A DNA stretch of 64,000 bases, from the NCBI GenBank assembly GCA_017311185.1, contig JAESUZ010005114.1, positions 62,001 to 126,000 of the forward strand. Direction: 5' to 3'. The DNA is from Proteles cristata cristata. Lineage: Eukaryota > Chordata > Mammalia > Carnivora > Hyaenidae. Shown here in pieces: positions 44,214 through 55,867 of the stretch. Each line of letters starts with the position of its first letter. The first letter of the stretch is position 1. Made by a program: the position numbers and the translations under genes. Under the pieces are notes generated by a model. That model saw only the letters and a list, made by a program, of their open reading frames with translations, had not been told where the DNA came from and searched no databases.

Positions 44214-44316
44214 ATATATATAGATGTAGATATCTCTCTCTCTATATATATATATATATCTGTATGTGTGTATTTGTGTGTGCATACATATATATATATA
44301 TACATATATATATGAA
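44214..44316. repeat. (TA)n/(TG)n microsatellite complex
   Basis: ATATATATAG, CTCTCTCTATATATA, TGTATGTGTGTATTTG and CATACATATATATATATA in series. Confidence 0.95.
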
Positions 44317-45779
44317 ATGGGTATTTGCTATCTTTATCTGCATCTTTTTTTTCAGTTTTAGTTGGAAGCTGTTTTTTTAAACAGTTTCCTAAACATAGGA
44401 AAAGTAAACAAATAAAAAAGCAAATAAATAAAATGTTTTTCAGGGTCAGCTATTTTTCTCATTTTAGTAGACACAGTACTGTACATTTGCAAGTACTTAT
44501 TTAATGCTTCTAATTAAGTGAAATGCTTTTGCTAATTCTGAATCTTCATTTACTGTAATTGTGGACCTAAACACTCCCAGTAGGATTCCTTCTGAGATGG
44601 TTTTAAATTCACTGTGATTGTGCACACGGTGGCTATAGGAATAACCTGTTTAATCCTTCAGCCATGTAGGCTCATTGCAAAACTTGATCCATTTCCGTAA
44701 GTGCTCTCTGCCTCTCTCTGGAGGCCGTCCTTGACGCATCAAATGAACTATCTTCTTCCACAGTAAATAGTAAATAATCCCATTTCAATCCCTATGTCGC
44801 TATACATCTATGCAAAAATTACTGTGGGAGTTTACTAGGTTGGTGACAGTTGTATCCCTTTTATTGCCCAGGACTAGAAGAAAATGAGCTTCCTGACCTT
44901 TTTAAAGCGATGCCCCCTCCTGCCAGAACACGTGTGAGTCCACAGAGGTGTTTTTATGGGCGTCACGATCACCCCCCGGTACACAGCCACACGTGATGGC
45001 TGCTGTGTGTGCCCTCGTCCCTGAGGACGCTTCGTATTTGCTTTAAATTAACATACAGTGAAGTTGTGTGCCCCGTTTTGCAGTTTTTCTCTAGCTTGGA
45101 AACATGCCCGGGTCTAGAAGTCGGCCACTTCGTCAGCTGAGAGACCTTTAGAATGGACCCAGCATCTGCACCGACCAAAATGCATCCAGCACAAGGAAGA
45201 TTTCCCTCTGTCGAAGTCACCGCATAGAGAGACGCCAGAGATCACCGGGCAGGAGCGGCCCGGGACGGAGTGAGTGTGGGGCGTGAGACACCGAGTCAGC
45301 CAGCAGGACGCGGCGCGGCGCGAGGTCGGCCGGGGGACCCCTGCAAGCCCGGAGGTCCGCGGGCCGGAGGGCGTGGGGGACAGAGTGCCCACCACACATA
45401 CAATGACCTGACGTACAGTAAAGGGAAGGTGCACCCAGTGAAATAAGATGCATGAGGGGAGACGCCTGAAATACCCTCAATGAGAAGCACAGGCAGGGCT
45501 GTGTCCTGATGTCGGGCGTAGAGGAGGCTCCTTTGTTCTCCGTCTGCTCCTGCGTTTTCCATTTTCTGCAACACATGCATTCGTTTCATAACAAGTAAAT
45601 AAAGAGCAAATAATGTAAATAAATAGTGTAGACACAGTATTTAAAACAGTGTAGTATTGGTAACCAAAAGAGAAATCAGTTTAAAAAATAGACAATCCTG
45701 AGCGAGCCCTCATTTTATGTATAAACACCATAAGTAGACATTAATCAGTATTGTTGGTGGGGAGGGGGGTGTCCAGGAG
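44317..45779. other. single-copy DNA, no gene recognised
   Basis: AT-rich to 44.9 kb, then a CpG-containing patch at 45.2-45.38 kb (GACGCGGCGCGGCGCGAGG). TTAAATTAACATACAGTGAA at 45042 resembles an L1 word but is isolated. Minus-strand frames (up to 119 codons) lack support. Confidence 0.45.
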
Positions 45780-46190
45780 CTATTTCTGATCAGATTGGTT
45801 ATTTCTGTGACGAACAAAAGTAAAATGAAATCCTCACCCACGCATCACACTCTAAAATAGTGCTCTTGCACATCAGGAAATGAGGGTGAAAAATAATATT
45901 ATACAGAAAAAGAACATATTTGATGGGCAGATAAATAGGGAAATGTTTTGAATGCACCATGGGAAAAAGACTATAAAATCAAATAAGACACACACACGTA
46001 GCTGCAGTCCCCAGTCCTGAAAGCCATAAATAAAGTGTGAAGTTTACAAAGAAACCAGATACACACTTTAATCTACATGATAGGCAAAGGGCTAGTATTT
46101 ACGTATTTTTTAAAAGCTACTAATAATCATTACACTGGGAACAGATAGCAAAATGGGTAAAAAGACGTTAACATCCAATCCAAATAGAAG
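45780..46190 (+). mobile_element. old LINE-1 ORF2 3'-part fragment
   Basis: GATAGGCAAAGGGCTAGTAT, GGGAACAGATAGCAAAATGG and GTAAAAAGACGTTAACATCC follow the order of L1 ORF2 C-terminal coding DNA (AAAGGCTAGTATCC, ATAGAAAAATGGGCAAAAGAC). The left part is less certain. No open frame is preserved. Confidence 0.6.
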
Positions 46191-48269
46191 TTCTAGAACA
46201 CAGAATATTTCCACGTTGCAAACCTCCCATGTCTGTGAGCCAGAGCTGAGCTCCGCTGATCTTCCACGGCAGGCCCCGCCCCCGCGCTGCCCTCCGCTTC
46301 CAGGGACTCAGCCCTTCCTCTGGCGACTGCTGCACCGGGCAGGGGCTGGTGGAGACCCCAGTGCTACAAATTTAAAACTTGTTTTTCTACAGCCTTTATT
46401 GGGGAATGACAACTCGGCTGTTTACAAAATCCTAGGTTCGCCCTTCCTTTCTCTCCCAGATTTTTCTGAAACTAGTGCTTTATTATTATGGTTATTGCTA
46501 TTACCACCATGTCTATTATTTTGCTCCTATGTTGCCTTTGAGAGGGCTAATGCCAGTTTAAGTCCTGTGCCCTGGGAAGGTGTTTGATTTCTCCGCTTTG
46601 AAGCCCTAGGGACGTTTTGATCTTCAGAATCTAATACTTTTAGAGGAGATGTCTCCAGGAGGATCATTCTGGGTCAGTTAAACCTGGTGCCTGGTACATC
46701 GGCTCCATGTAGGACGCATCTCCTCTATTTCTGGGATGGCTTCTTCCGTGGCGCGGGTGCAGGCTAATCTTGCTCCCTCGCCTGGTTCGTCTTCTCCAGC
46801 CGCACCTGCTGTGCCCTTCAGCCATTGCTGTCTGACACCTGTTACCTTCTACCTCCTTTTATTTCCTGTGTGTTCCATGTCCAATGTCTCTTATTGCATT
46901 TTCATTTGAATTTACTCCTCCTTGTTACCATGCGATTGGGTCTTCATTTTGGAGACATTTCTGTATTTTTCTTTTCTTCCTCGTGTTCAGTGATTTTCCA
47001 TTTCTTCCCTTAGCTTATCCATTTTTCTTAGTGAACTTTTGATTCATTAAAAAATATTGCAACATGTTTTTGAGGATATTTAATGGAGTTTAGAGTCATT
47101 ACATTATACTTTTTTTTTCCTTTTTTTTTTCTTGAAAGGAGGAAATTGGGAGCGCCTGAAATGTTTGGATTTTCATTTTCCGTGTTCTTCTGAGAGCGAT
47201 CTGTGGTTTGTGATTGCAGCGTGTAAGCGTTCTGTGACACGGTTTCCACCAAGGTGGTTGAAGAGTCTGCTCTGGGGCCTCCTTTGCCGAGCAGCTCAGG
47301 ATGGGAGACGGGGCAGGGGGTCCTGTCATCAGACTGTTCCTGTTTTGCAGGATGCTGGGATTCTCCTGGGCCCACGCTGCCTTTCTTTTACCACCAAATC
47401 TCTAAGAGCACCCCCCGCCCACCTTTCACCCTGAAGGGAGCCTTCCCAACAATCCAGCCCGTTCCTCAGCCTCTCCCCACAGTGCTCCATCTTCTAGAAC
47501 CCTCCCTGGGTAATTGCTTTCTTGAGATTCTCAGGGTGATTTTAGCTCACTCTGTGGTAAAGACTATTAAGCAAAGCAGTACCTTTTCTTGCTTCTGGGA
47601 AGTTTTTCAGGACCCCAAACTCTCCCCAAAGGCTTGGCATGCAAGCTCTAGAGAGAATTCTCCTCCTAAACGGCACCCACCACTACAAGTGGTTTGGAGC
47701 TCGTCACAGTCTCTTTTTCCACTTGTGCTCTCTGGTTCCGTTTGTCTTTCTTCCAACCTGTACGGTGTTTTGATGGACAGGATTGGGTGGCCACCATTAC
47801 CTCAGATACCCCAATGTCCCCTGAATATTAATTTCTGGAGGGATCAAATTCTATGTTATTTATTGGCAATTCCAGCGGTGACTGCCTTAGAAAAGTCAAT
47901 TCTCCAGAGTGAAATTTAGAAAAACTAAGAAGGGTAGTTCTTCAGGAAAGGCTACTTGGTTGCTTGGCATATGGTCACTAGTACATGAATTATGTAAAAT
48001 TTGTTTACTGTGATATGTTAGAGATTAGGCGAAATGAAAAAAAAAATCATGATACGCACACAGAATATGTACAATTTGTGAGTTTCATATGTCATTGGCG
48101 TTCATCCTGCTAAAGATCTCCAGACACCTACGCAGGCCCAGTCATAACCAAATGTGGCCCTTTTTACACTGTGTCTAGTTCAGTTTTCTAAGAATCATAA
48201 CTTTGTGTGGTTTCCATACATGTGTGTTTTGAGATCTTGAGAATAAAGCATGTTTATTTGACCAAGTGT
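46191..48269. other. probably old LINE-derived antisense DNA plus single-copy sequence
   Basis: Long T-rich plus strand between 46.36 and 47.95 kb looks like antisense LINE 5' sequence, including TTCTTGAGATTCTCAGGGTG and GCATGCAAGCTCTAGAGAG. I cannot name the element. A 221-codon plus-strand frame (47254-47919) is the longest on this strand, but it has no domain, signal peptide or exon context and is best seen as noncoding. Confidence 0.35.
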
Positions 48270-48286
48270 TAAGTACACTTGTAATT

Positions 48287-48489
48287 TAAAAAAAATTAAT
48301 ATTTTATTTATTTCTGAGAGAGAGTGTGAGCAGGGGAGGGTCAGAGAGAGAGGGAGACACAGAATCTGAAGCAGCTCCAGGCTCTGAGCTGTGAGCACAG
48401 AGCCCATTGTGGGGCTCGAACCCACAAACTGTGAGATCATGACCTGAGCCGAAGTCGGACGCTTAACCAACTGAGCCCCCAGGCGCCCC
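48287..48489 (-). mobile_element. Can-SINE
   Basis: Complete copy with a 17-bp target-site duplication TAAGTACACTTGTAATT at 48270-48286 and 48490-48506. Head reads CCCCCAGGCGCCCC at the right. Recent insertion. Confidence 0.97.
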
Positions 48490-48506
48490 TAAGTACACTT
48501 GTAATT

Positions 48507-49029
48507 GTTGAGTGTGTAGACATTGGGGATGTCATGCCCAGCGCTCTGTACATTTGAGGGGACATCTGAGTCCACGTAACCACACAGCTCAGTTCCCCGG
48601 GGTCAGAACGAAGCCGGGTGTGGAAGACATCAGCTCAGATCACGGAAACGGGGATCGTCGCCTCCCTGACCGCCGCCAGGACCACCCCATGCCCAGATGC
48701 CACGTTCCCCTTCCTGCTCCCTCTGTCTCCCCAGGACAGATGCTTCCCTTTCTCCTCGCCCGTGCTCCCTCTCCACGTGCCTGGACCTTGTGCCACTTCC
48801 CAAAGACGGCTTCTGAGCTCAGTCCTTTATCTGGTTATCCGGTGACATCCGCCACAGTTTGCAGCTCTACGCACGGAGTGTGGTTGGAAGTTTGACACCT
48901 GCCTCCCCCTCCGGCCTGGAAGCCGGGGCCCACCTTCCTCCTCACGGCCACCCTGTTGCCCAGGACACCGTGAGGCGCCGTCATCACCGATGGCAGGAAA
49001 GAGTGAACAAGTGAATCGGTGCATCTTAA
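48507..49029. other. single-copy, GC-moderate DNA
   Basis: No gene recognised. Open frame 48512-48895 (127 codons) has no domain. Confidence 0.45.
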
Positions 49030-49180
49030 TGGTTCTTCACAAAGTGATCTTGGGAAAGTAATTTAACCTCTGACGTTCTGTGGCCTCTGCTGTAGTAGGA
49101 AGATAAAAACAAGTAGTGCAACCTTCAGAAAGTCATTGTTCAGGAGTAGGTGAAACAAAGTGTTCAAAGTGATTAATAAT
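49030..49180 (+). mobile_element. MIR SINE, core and 3' part
   Basis: GTGATCTTGGGAAAGTAATT, TAACCTCTGACGTTCTGTGG, AGTAGGAAGATAAAAAC and AAGTGTTCAAAGTGATTAAT match MIR (GTGACCTTGGGCAAGTTACTTAACCTCT split over positions, then ATGGGGATAATAATAG). Confidence 0.75.
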
Positions 49181-51114
49181 GTCGGCAGACGGAGGGCACA
49201 GACACTACATAGCGTGGTAACTGATTATTCCATGTTAAGCCCAGATTTTCTTTCTTCATCATATCCATGCATATTTCAAACCAATTCTGACTGGGGCCAG
49301 GAAGTGTATGAAGGTCATAGGTCATGCAAGCTAGTGGATACGGGGGCCGAATCCAACCTCGTCAGACCCTGGAAATGGTCTCTGGTAGAAAGCCAGGAGC
49401 CCACGCTGCTTTCTGAGCTCTGGCTCCCGGAAACCACAGGGTGTCCACTTGGTGTCAGGACTGGCTTCCCCATCGCCCACTGAGCGTCTCCATCATGGTC
49501 CCTGCTCTGGGGCTGGGCCATCCTGCACAGCTCACACAGCTCGGAGAAAGGCTGCTTTCTGCCTCCCCCCACCCCCACCCTGCCCCGAAGCCCCTCAAGC
49601 TTTCACCTGGAGTCATCTCTGCACCATGGGTGGGGCAGGGCGGGGTGGGGCAGGTCTCTCAGAGATGGCTGGCCTCCTACCTAACAGCTCCCCCTCTGGG
49701 TGTGGCATGGCCCGTGTGTTCCCATGGAGACTGAATCTCGACTGTCAATTTTGACTGTAACTCCTGGAGAAGGCCCCGTCCATCTGGTTGACCTTCAAGG
49801 TCAACCTTGCTGGCTCCCCTGTGTTCTGTGGGGATCACAGGGCTGTTCTCCTACTTCCCCCCACGCCTAGGGGCTCACTTTACAAGGAAAACAACTCTCT
49901 TCCTGCTCATTTTTGAGACAAGGTGTTTGTCCACTTCCCTCATTGGCTTGATTGGGTCCCTTGACCATGGACCAGTTCAGTTGTCACCATAAAATATGGA
50001 GCAATTATTTCATCTCCTGAAGTTTGGGGGCTTTTTACATGTTCACTAGAATAACCACTTTGTGGATTTTCTCGCTGTTATTATTAAATATTCATAAGAT
50101 TCTGTCTGCTTACAGGATAATTATATTACATTAATATGGTATGAACAAACGAAAGCAGTAATTACGCTTTTATCCCCTCCTATTTTGCAATTTACAGTTT
50201 ACTTGTTTGGAGAATAAAAAGAAACTGCCACATTTGAAACAATATTATTTCATTTCTAAACAAGCGAGAACACAAGGAGCCCACCCAGGGTGGCAGGTTA
50301 AAGACTTCCCTGCTCCACTCCTTCCTTTTGGAAGAGCCTCCATCTTTTTAACCTTTTGTAAACTAGGCAAAACTAGCACCGAGATAAAACTAGTAAATAG
50401 ACAAAAGCTAGAGATATTTTTTTCAGTTAAAAAAGAAAAAAAGAAGACATCTCTTCATCAGAAGATCTTTTCCTGGAGCTTCCTTCACCGATAACAATGG
50501 ACCCAGATGTTTTCAAGTTATTGGCCCAAATCATCTCAATCTCTAAATCCAAAGATTCACGTTCCTCTTTTGAAAACAGTTTCTCCTCTCTCATTCCATC
50601 CAGGAAACCCAGACTCTCACTTAGAACGACCCCGATGTTCTGTGACAGGCCATCTGCTGAGCATAGATGTGGGTGTAAAAGGGCTCAGGGTGAATTTTTA
50701 TTGATGTTTTGTGCACCTACTCAGTATTCAATGAATACTCATTGAACAGATCTAAAAGTGTATATAGATGTTGATTACAATTGCTTTCATCTTTCTAGGA
50801 AGGGCGCTTGCTGTGTTAAAATACATTGAGTTTGAAAACATATTCTGGAATCTATTTGACTGAAGCTATTATGTGGTTCAATATGTTTCAAATTTAAATT
50901 TTGAATTTGAATTTTGAAAATTTTAAATATTTCTTTTAAATGATGGTAAAATATCTGATTTGCTTGAAGAAGCGTATTCTTTTTACAGAAATAGTATTAT
51001 TAATTGCTTTTATATTGTAGGTCATTTATTCATAACAAAAATCAAAAGGGTGATTCTTACCACGTATACAAGAAGAAACGTTCCACTTAAGCCACCGTAA
51101 AATGTGGAACGCCA
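49181..51114. other. 1.9 kb of single-copy DNA, no gene recognised
   Basis: GC-moderate to 49.9 kb, AT-rich afterwards. 50.0-50.2 kb (TAATTATATTACATTAATATG and AAGCAGTAATTACGC) has the homeodomain-rich texture of a possible conserved element. 50.89-50.94 kb is AAATTTAAATTTTGAATTTG-type low-complexity palindromic AT. Confidence 0.45.
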
Positions 51115-51240
51115 GGGCTCCTGGGTGGCTCGGTCAGTCGAGCATCTGACTCTTGGCCTCAGCTCTGGTCTTGATCTCAGGGTCATGGGTTCAAACCCTG
51201 AGTTTGGGGGGGTCACCCAGCATGGAGCCTACTTTAAAAC
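51115..51240 (+). mobile_element. older Can-SINE variant, no A-tail
   Basis: AGGGCTCCTGGGTGGCTCGG, TCTGACTCTTGGCCTCAGC, GATCTCAGGGTCATGGGTTC and CACCCAGCATGGAGCCTACT. The CAGCATGGAGCC segment and GACTCTTG differ from the feliform-type copies and fit the older, carnivore-wide Can-SINE group. Confidence 0.85.
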
Positions 51241-52435
51241 AGGTGGAATTCTAGTCCAATATTCCATTCTTTCCCATGACATTGGTGTGTATTGTACGTG
51301 AAATTCTAATTAACAATATAGGACCATGATGGCCTAAATCGTAAGCAAGATAACGCTGAAGGCTGTACTCCAAGCATACTTATCAATGGTTCAACATTCA
51401 TATTTGTGAGGGCAAGAAGTAGCAGTGCCCTGAGGAAAATCTTGATGCAATTCCATCAATTTTCCAAATGACCTGATGGAAGTACATATATTAAGTGTAC
51501 AAGAACAGAAGTTGGGCTCAACAGGTGACACCTTGGAGAAGAGGAACAGATTTAACTGTGACCATAAAATCTGACTCAGAGGTCAGGGGAGGTATAGAGT
51601 TTGCAGAGGGGTGTCAGTCACCCTACTGCTGCGGGGGTGGGGTGGGTTGGGGGTGCTCATGACTGCACTCTCCTCCCAGCTGCTGGGGAGCTGGGCAAGC
51701 ACACTGTGGCCTGGCCACCACCCACACCAGTTCAGTCAGGGGCTCGGGCCACCCCAAGGGCTCCAGGTGCCTGACCCTCAAGGTGGGTGGGCCTCTGGTC
51801 TCCAGGTAATTCAGACCTTCGGCCCCATGGCCTCCTGGTTATTCTGACCTTCATGCCCTCTGGGTAATTCTGACCAGTGTCTCCCACTATAAGCTCCTGT
51901 TTGAGGAAACTGAAAAACGGACTTGGATTTTGACAGAAGGACATAGACCACATGCCAAAAAGGATACCCTTAAGTAGTCGGGACATTTTTTTCAAAAATT
52001 GATAGAGGGACCTAGACAGTAAAACTCCTCACACCGGACATGCCATCGCGGCCAAGCGTGATGACCTGTAACCCTCACACTGCTCTGTCATGACTGTAGC
52101 TTCGAAAAGGTGTTGTGCTTTCACTCGGAGAGTTTAGTTTCCTTACGATCGTTACCCTCTCTGTTGTGTTATCTTCCGTGGGGGGAGAAGATGGCTGCTT
52201 TGCACACGTATTCTCAGGAACGCAGGGGCCTTTAAACTAATTCGGCTGTGTCGTAGTCGGGGCATAATTGCCCTTCATCGGGACAGAATGCTGTGCCTTC
52301 AGGCGGCCAGGCTACTGAAACCGTGGGTGCCACCCCCTCCGAGGAGGTGACACACCAGGACTTAAGAAGCTGACACGGATTTGGTGGAGAGCAGCAGAAA
52401 CGATTAAAGACTCGGAAAATAGCTCCTATGAAGGA
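51241..52435. other. single-copy DNA with a short tandem repeat
   Basis: At 51790-51885 the words GGTAATTCAGACC, GGTTATTCTGACC and GGTAATTCTGACC recur every 26-33 bp (three copies), separated by CC-rich linkers. Otherwise nothing recognised. Confidence 0.5.
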
Positions 52436-52650
52436 AGATTAAAGGATGTGTGATTATTTAGCCTGGAGAAGAGAAGCAGACCTAATAACCATCTCCAGGC
52501 CGGTGAAGGGTTATTACACTGCGGAGGGTGACCAGCTGCCCCTCTCCACACGGAGGAGGAGAAAGGAGGAAATGGGCTTAGCTGTCGATAGTGGGATTTC
52601 CAGGGATATAAGGAGATTCCTTCCACTGGCCTGGGGGCGGGGGTCCCCTC
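52436..52650 (+). mobile_element. L3/CR1 LINE 3' remnant
   Basis: GATTATTTAGCCTGGAGAAG, AATAACCATCTCCAGGCC, GTGAAGGGTTATTACACTGC and GGAAATGGGCTTAGCTG follow the mammalian L3 (CR1 clade) 3' consensus, in which CTGGAGAAGAGAAGACT leads into ATGGGCTTAA. Very old, no open frame. Confidence 0.68.
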
Positions 52651-52944
52651 ACGGAGCAGCACCCGCCCCGTCGGGAGAGCCCAAGCCCCCGCCCTCCAGG
52701 CTTACTGTGGCTGTGGCCGCTCTGAAGGACGCGTGACTCTTGATGTGTGTAAAGGTCACGTATTTCAAAGGACAGGTGGGTGAAGAGGCCGGACGTGCTG
52801 CACGTGACCAGAGGCAGCCAGCTGCACTTTATTCTCGCTCCGTTTTCACGGGTGATCCGAGTGGCAGTCTCGAAGGACGGGGGGCTGTTGGAAAGAAAAG
52901 CAAAATTGGAATCGACTCTAGCCTTGACTTCACATTCTATTTAA
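52651..52944. other. short single-copy stretch
   Basis: Nothing recognised. Confidence 0.4.
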
Positions 52945-53167
52945 AAAAATTTTTTTTAATGTTTATTATTTATTTTTGGCAGAGAGAGAGAAAGACAAGA
53001 GTATGAGTGGGGAAGGGGCAGAGAGAGAGGGAGACACAGAATCCGAAGCAGCTCCAGGCTCGGAGCTGTCAGCACAGAGCCCGACGCGGGGCTCACACTC
53101 ACGAATCCTGAGATCATGACCTGAGCTGAAGTCAGAAGCTTAACTGACTGAGCCATCCAGGTGCCCC
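52945..53167 (-). mobile_element. Can-SINE
   Basis: Tail TTAATGTTTATTATTTATTTT, GA tract, CAGGCTCGGAGCTGTCAGCA, CCCGACGCGGGGCTC and head CATCCAGGTGCCCC. Flanks TTCACATTCTATTT and TTCAAATTCTTTT suggest a decayed target-site duplication. Confidence 0.94.
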
Positions 53168-54689
53168 GAGTTCAAATTCTTTTCAGTAGAAATAATCCTT
53201 GATGTTTTAAAAATAATGTAACCAGCAGAGTGTGTTTGTTTGTTTGTTGAGGAATAAGAAGAAAGGAAGAGGGTAAAGAAGGGGATATGTTTTGTTTTGT
53301 TCTTTGTTTTTCCTTCAACATTTGAATTTCTGCGCCCAGAACATTGCTAAGTGCAGCCATCACGGGGGCCTTGGGTAAGCCCTGGACACCAGTGTCTGGA
53401 GGTTACTTCACGGCTCCAGTGAACGCCGGCCTCCGTTACACAGGCAGTGGAATGAGCAGTGAGTCAAGGACAGTTACCAAAGAGAGGATTGCTTAGGGTA
53501 CATGGGGGGGTCATGGATACCGACTTCTCTGATGCGGCCACACACAACCCCTCAGCACCACCATCAGTGATGATAACGCTGTGGCAAACTTGCCATAGCG
53601 AGAACGAAAATGCGCTTGTTCCCCCAGCGGGGTCTCCACGATACGGGGAAGGCGAGGCTAGTGGAGCAGAAATCAGGTCAAATCTTTGTTTTGTTTTTTA
53701 CAGGGAAGGACGCTCTAAATAAATACCACCACCCACATCCACATAGTTTCAAATTTGAATTTCTTTTACAAGGTGCACTGTCATCTGTCTCCTGTGGAAT
53801 TCTTCAGAGTGGTTCCTCATGGCAGCGCCTTCCGAATGCGGTCTGTCAGCCGTACCAGAAAGCTGCCTGTCCGTGGCCGCACTGCAGCCCTCACTCCCAC
53901 CCCTCCGTGCCTCAGCTTCTCCCTTCCCGGGGAGCCCTCCCTCCCCCGTGTTCCTTCCCCGCCAGGGACTTCGATAGGCCTCTAGAGCAGTAAGCACACC
54001 GTGCGTATTTGAACGTCCCGTACCCACCCATGTTTCTCCAGTGGGGGGTGGTCTCCCCAGACTGTCTTTCCTCAGTGGCCTCCCCATCACCTGGACCACT
54101 CAGCACTGGACATGCATGTAAATATGGGTGGGTGGGTTATGGAGGGGCGGGGGATGGAGCAGAGCTGGGTAAGGGGCAGGGATAAAGGGGTGGGGGTGGA
54201 GAGCCTGGCGGGGGTGGGATGCAGGGCAGACCCACAGAGCTGCGCTCACCACGAACCTTGAAATCATGCCGCTCGCTGGGTGACTACTGTTCTACGAGAA
54301 TCGGGTCATCGCATCACCGTAGTTAACTTCCTTGATTTTGGAAACCGGTTCTGCTTATTTTGGGGAAAAGGTATTTTTAAATAAACTTCACTTTTGCACC
54401 TGCCGCACCAGTTCTGACATCCACTCCTAAGGACAGTGGTTGGGCCTTACACGCCCGCAGGGGCCCTCCTTGCAGAGAAGTGACCCTTTGTGACCAGGCA
54501 CCGAGCGTGTGCCCACACACACTCTCGGCTTCTCCATGGCAGTAAATGCACCTTTTCATCAGGCTTGGGGAGGAGGGAATGTTGGAACGCCTTTTCTCTT
54601 TTTTTCACCATTTGAAGAAATCAGAGTGTTTTTTAAAATGATAAAGGAAAAGAGTTTGTGCTTCTGTAATGCTTTGTGTTGAAAAACCA
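53168..54689. other. single-copy DNA, no gene recognised
   Basis: 54.12-54.23 kb is G-rich (GGGTGGGTGGG, GGGGCGGGGG, GGGGTGGGGGTGG). Open frames to 127 codons overlap on both strands. No repeat family recognised apart from a (GTTT)n at 53230. Confidence 0.45.
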
Positions 54690-54803
54690 CCCACAGAGAT
54701 AGCAGAGACCCGGAAGTGGGGCTCAAAATCACGAACCATTGAGTCATGACCTGAGGCGAAGTCAGACACTCCACTGACTGAACCTCCCAGAGCCCCCCCC
54801 CCC
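54690..54803 (-). mobile_element. Can-SINE fragment, diverged
   Basis: Box region recognisable (ACGAACCATTGAGTCATGACC, split by mutations, then GAAGTCAGACACT and CTGACTGAACCTCCCAGAGC) before a C10 run replacing the normal GGCGCCCC end. The tail half is not recognisable. Confidence 0.8.
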
Positions 54804-55835
54804 GTAGTATTTTTAAGACATATGCCGAACTCCAGAGGAAACATTCAGCCTTTACAAAAATCCACTATGCAATGCTTATATCCAACAGAATGTACTGTTT
54901 TTATATATTCGATTTATACTACCTGAAATCTTCCATTGTCTGATAACCACACCCTATAATTAAACACCCTAAAAAGTTGCAATGGTTTTGATAAATATAT
55001 GATAATGTACATAACCTTTAAAACAGCTCGCAAGAGATTAAGGTAACTGAATCCAGGTTCTCCAGGTCTCCGGGTGTGTGTCCAGTTCACCTACAGGCCT
55101 CCCTACAAGTAACAGCAGAATACATTTGAGTAAGAGCCTCACTTCCCTGAAACAATAAGAATTTGGATTCTATGTTATATGAGACATTGAAGATATTGGA
55201 ATCCAGGTAATTGAAGATAAACGACTTTGTGATGATTTTGAAAACCAAAGATGTTCACCAATTGAGTCAAAAGGTAGAAAAATAATCTATGTAAACAAGT
55301 ATTTCTATTTTGTGTGCAGTGAATTCAGAAAGATGCCTCCTGGCCGAGCTCTGCACCCGCACTCCGTGCGGCACCCCGTCCCCTCTGCTCTCTTCTGTGG
55401 GGACCCTGTGACAGCAGGGCCTCTGTAACTTTGCGGATGGCCCTGTGCACTCTCTCCGCTGCACACAGTGCGCAACACAGGGCCCCCATCAGCCCACCTT
55501 CTTTCCAGAGTCAGTCTGCTGGGGAGGAAAGTCCACGCTGGCCATCAGGAAGCCGCAGCCTGAGTCTCCTCTCCACGCCCCGCCGCCCAGCCTGTGCCTG
55601 TGTCCTCCCTGCCCCTCGGGCCCGGGGCCCCTGCAGCTGCCCCAGTGCATACGGACACCTGCTCGTGGGGCTCTCTCCACGTCTCTCTGCTCCCTGGAGC
55701 CTCCGCAGGGACCCTGACCTTGTCAGGTGACCTTGCTGTTCAGTGCACATTGTTGCATGGGATGCCGAGATCACATCACAGCCTTTCCAGGAGACCTTAA
55801 GTCTGTTCTGTGAGCAGCGGGCCACACAGCTCCAG
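54804..55835. other. single-copy DNA
   Basis: AT-rich and repeat-poor to 55.3 kb, GC-rich after. Nothing recognised. Confidence 0.45.
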
Positions 55836-55867
55836 CTGCACAAGGGACGGCGGAAATTCGTGAAGCG
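55836..55867 (+). pseudogene. short U6 snRNA-like 3' segment
   Basis: CTGCACAAGG followed after eight bases by AAATTCGTGAAGCG. U6 snRNA has CTGCGCAAGG, nine bases, then the same AAATTCGTGAAGCG. The 5' two thirds of U6 and the T-tail are not visible, so this is a remnant at best and could be chance. Confidence 0.35.

Noticed and set aside
47254..47919. 221-codon plus-strand open frame
   Set aside because: Lies in probable antisense LINE sequence, no recognisable domain or signal, no exon context.
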